Part shown: positions 62,411 to 64,000 of the stretch, piece by piece | Numbering within the stretch: the stretch's first letter is position 1 | How the letters are laid out: each line of letters begins with the position of its first letter | NCBI GenBank assembly: GCA_017513085.1 | Contig: JAFWDK010000003.1 | Span: forward strand, 48,573-112,572 | Direction of reading: 5' to 3' | DNA from: Clostridiales bacterium | Lineage (GTDB): Bacteria; Bacillota; Clostridia; Saccharofermentanales; Saccharofermentanaceae | DNA: 64,000 nt | Notes under the pieces: model-generated | The model's database searches: none | Seen by the model: only the letters and a program-made list of their open reading frames with translations | Told to the model about the DNA's origin: nothing | Position numbers and translations under genes: made by a program

Positions 62411-63664
62411 TTAAAGCCCAATCATCCCTACAGGACAATAATATGCATTTCGGTTCAGGGGTAATATTGATTCTCCCGTATCAATGATCAATCCGGTTGC
62501 AACAGGCATCTTATATTGATCAAGGATACTGAAATTCTTGTTCGCATTATCCTTCCCAATACCCTTTTTAATCTCAATCGGATATATTGTCTGATCCTTG
62601 ATATAAAGGATATCCACCTCTTTCTGATCTCTGTCTCTGTAATAGTATAGAGTATACTCAACTCTTTTGCCGTCATTACGTAAGCTCTTGACAATCTCGC
62701 TCACAACATAAGTTTCAAAGAATGCTCCGGACATTGGTGAAGCCTCTAAGATTCTCGAGTCAGACCACCCGCAAAGATATGCGCATAATCCTGTATCCAG
62801 AAAATATAACTTAGGAGTCTTGATGATCCTTTTTGCCATATTATTCGCGTACGGCTGTAGAAGCATTGTTATCCCTGAAGCTTCAAGTATGGATAGCCAA
62901 CCTTTCGCTGTTCTGGAATCAATTCCGACCGCTCTTCCTATTTCTGTGTAATCTACTTGCTGTCCCGTTCTAAGTGCTGTTATTGTCATAAACCTGCGGA
63001 AGTCATCCATTTTGTCAACATTGATCATTCTGCTGACATCTTTTTCCAGATATGTTGATATGTAACTTTCAAAAAAAGTTGTTCTGTCCGTATTATTGAT
63101 CCAATATTCCGGCATGCCACCTTTGAATATCTCCTCAAATACTTCAAATCTGTTTTTCTTCGAAAGCTTTGATTGTTTCCTTTTGATTATCTTGATGTCA
63201 GGGACAAAAGCTTCTCCCTCGACTTGCCTTTTCTCACATTCTGTTAGTGATCCAACTTCGATTATTGCTGTTCTTCCGGCCAGAGTTTCTGATGCTTGCT
63301 GTCTTATCTCGTGTGTATTAGAACCTGTCAAAATGTACATTAAGCCAATGTTCTCTCCGGTCTTCACACTATTAAGTTTCGCTTCATCAATTTTGATCTT
63401 AATAGCTTCCATTAAAATGTCGGCTTTCTGTATCTCATCTATGATCAAGGGCATTCCGTGAGACTCAAGAAACAGCTCAGGATCTTGTTTTGCAAGTGCA
63501 CGCTCTCTGCTATTATCCAAAGTTACGTATTCAATATGATCAAACATGGTTCTCACCATTGTTGATTTTCCTGTCTGTCTGGCGCCATAAAGGGTAATGC
63601 ATGCAAACTCACCGGCAGCTTTCAATATAGTCTTTTCCAATTGTCTGTGGTAATACACTGTCAT
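62411..63664 (-). CDS. AAA ATPase with DUF4143 domain
   Basis: 417 residues from ATG 63664; the GTG at 63673 and GTG at 63658 are alternatives, the latter better spaced from GGAGG. P-loop GARQTGKST (about 28-36), Walker B PLIIDEIQKA, sensor TGSNTHEI, helix-turn-helix-like insertion (YTEIGRAVGIDSRTAKGWL) and C-terminal YPIEIKKG (E-x-K) as in DUF4143. Second copy of this family within 3 kb, but distinct in sequence from that at 59897. Role unknown. Confidence 0.85.
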   Translation of the reverse strand: MTVYYHRQLEKTILKAAGEFACITLYGARQTGKSTMVRTMFDHIEYVTLDNSRERALAKQDPELFLESHGMPLIIDEIQKADILMEAIKIKIDEAKLNSVKTGENIGLMYILTGSNTHEIRQQASETLAGRTAIIEVGSLTECEKRQVEGEAFVPDIKIIKRKQSKLSKKNRFEVFEEIFKGGMPEYWINNTDRTTFFESYISTYLEKDVSRMINVDKMDDFRRFMTITALRTGQQVDYTEIGRAVGIDSRTAKGWLSILEASGITMLLQPYANNMAKRIIKTPKLYFLDTGLCAYLCGWSDSRILEASPMSGAFFETYVVSEIVKSLRNDGKRVEYTLYYYRDRDQKEVDILYIKDQTIYPIEIKKGIGKDNANKNFSILDQYKMPVATGLIIDTGESILPLNRNAYYCPVGMIGL

Positions 63665-63707
63665 AACCTCCACTTGCTTAACTGAGATGATTATAATTCA
63701 AATTCAC

Positions 63708-63739
63708 GGCAAAAACAACATCGCGATGTCGTTTTTGCC
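63708..63739. promoter_or_regulatory. 32-base palindrome upstream of the second DUF4143 ATPase
   Basis: GGCAAAAACAACATCG (63708-63723) and CGATGTCGTTTTTGCC (63724-63739) match at 15 of 16 positions with no spacer. It lies 44 bases before the ATPase start and may be its operator. Confidence 0.55.
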
Positions 63740-63839
63740 GAAGTTTGTTCACCACAACTGCAATTGAGATTTGTCATAATTTCAACATCTTTTAATACAA
63801 AAAATGTCATTTCTTCACTATTTTTATCACACTGACAAT

Positions 63840-64000
63840 TTATTGATCCAGCCATTCTCTTAGTCGAATAAATACTTCTTCCTTATCTTTAGCAGGTATT
63901 ACCCCGCTCTTTTTCAACGCATAATGATGTCCAAACTCGCTATCAGTATAAATGCTCTCGTTTAGCATTACGGGCTTATCATATCTTGGCCTTACATGAA
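63840..64000 (-). CDS. 3' end of a gene cut by the window edge
   Basis: A minus-strand frame is open from the window end to TAA at 63842-63840, giving about 53 residues ending FIRLREWLDQ, with SEFGHHYALKKSG in the middle. There is no stop upstream within the window, and an in-frame ATG at about 63970 could be internal. The product is not recognisable from this fragment. The 100-base stretch between it and the palindrome at 63708 shows nothing else. Confidence 0.45.
   Translation of the reverse strand, partial: HVRPRYDKPVMLNESIYTDSEFGHHYALKKSGVIPAKDKEEVFIRLREWLDQ

Overview
The window looks like a chromosomal stretch from an anaerobic Bacillota, most likely a clostridial (Lachnospiraceae-like) gut or rumen bacterium. 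Reasons: medium GC, strong AGGAGG-type ribosome sites with some TTG/GTG starts, FeoAB, ECF and heterodimeric ABC transporters, BceB-like FtsX exporters, AAA/DUF4143 ATPases and a low-GC-type xylose isomerase. This is inferred from gene content; no rRNA or tRNA gene is present to confirm it. About 85% of the window is one metal-homeostasis island, mostly on the minus strand.

Layout. 1-3.0 kb: 3' part of a membrane transglutaminase and an anchored unknown protein. 3.0-14.9 kb: an ECF importer (ecfS-T-AA), two heterodimeric ABC pairs, an AraC regulator and a TetR regulator, resembling streptococcal/Yersinia-type siderophore import sets. 14.9-18.2 kb: feoA-feoB-HMA protein-gpmA. 18.2-21.9 kb: a zinc uptake operon under a Zur-like box. 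21.9-30.5 kb: two FtsX-type exporters, an AraC regulator, a small membrane protein and a BAAT-like hydrolase. 30.6-34.9 kb: third ABC pair and TetR. 35.0-38.1 kb: xylA, an orphan promoter that appears to make a small RNA, and enolase. 38.2-48.0 kb: a nine-gene operon joining a nitrogenase-like reductase (one NifH-like, two NifDK-like), a FecBCD-type importer, and a soluble triad (periplasmic-binding-like protein without signal peptide, CobW/HypB-like GTPase, ABC ATPase), with a divergent Crp/Fnr regulator. 48.0-53.2 kb: two methyltransferases, third FtsX exporter, TetR. 53.3-59.8 kb: an ACT-ACT-metallo-beta-lactamase fusion, another methyltransferase, fourth ABC pair and TetR. 59.9-64 kb: two AAA/DUF4143 ATPases, a beta carbonic anhydrase, an unknown protein and a partial gene at the edge.

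What ties it together is a repeated palindrome, GTTAGC-N4-GCTAAC, found 11 times with both arms intact (10 between genes, one inside a gene) and 4 to 5 more times with one or more mismatches. The intergenic copies lie before nearly every transport operon, feoAB, xylA, eno, the nitrogenase-like operon and the methyltransferases. At eno and at the orphan promoter it follows a near-consensus sigma-70 promoter with 17-base spacing, as a repressor site at +1 would. The zinc operon has a different, Fur/Zur-like palindrome. I infer that GTTAGC-N4-GCTAAC is the operator of a global metal (probably iron) regulator encoded elsewhere, and that lower glycolysis (gpmA, eno) and xylA belong to its regulon. 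The nitrogenase-like operon and the operator-controlled small RNA are the best candidates for undescribed biology.
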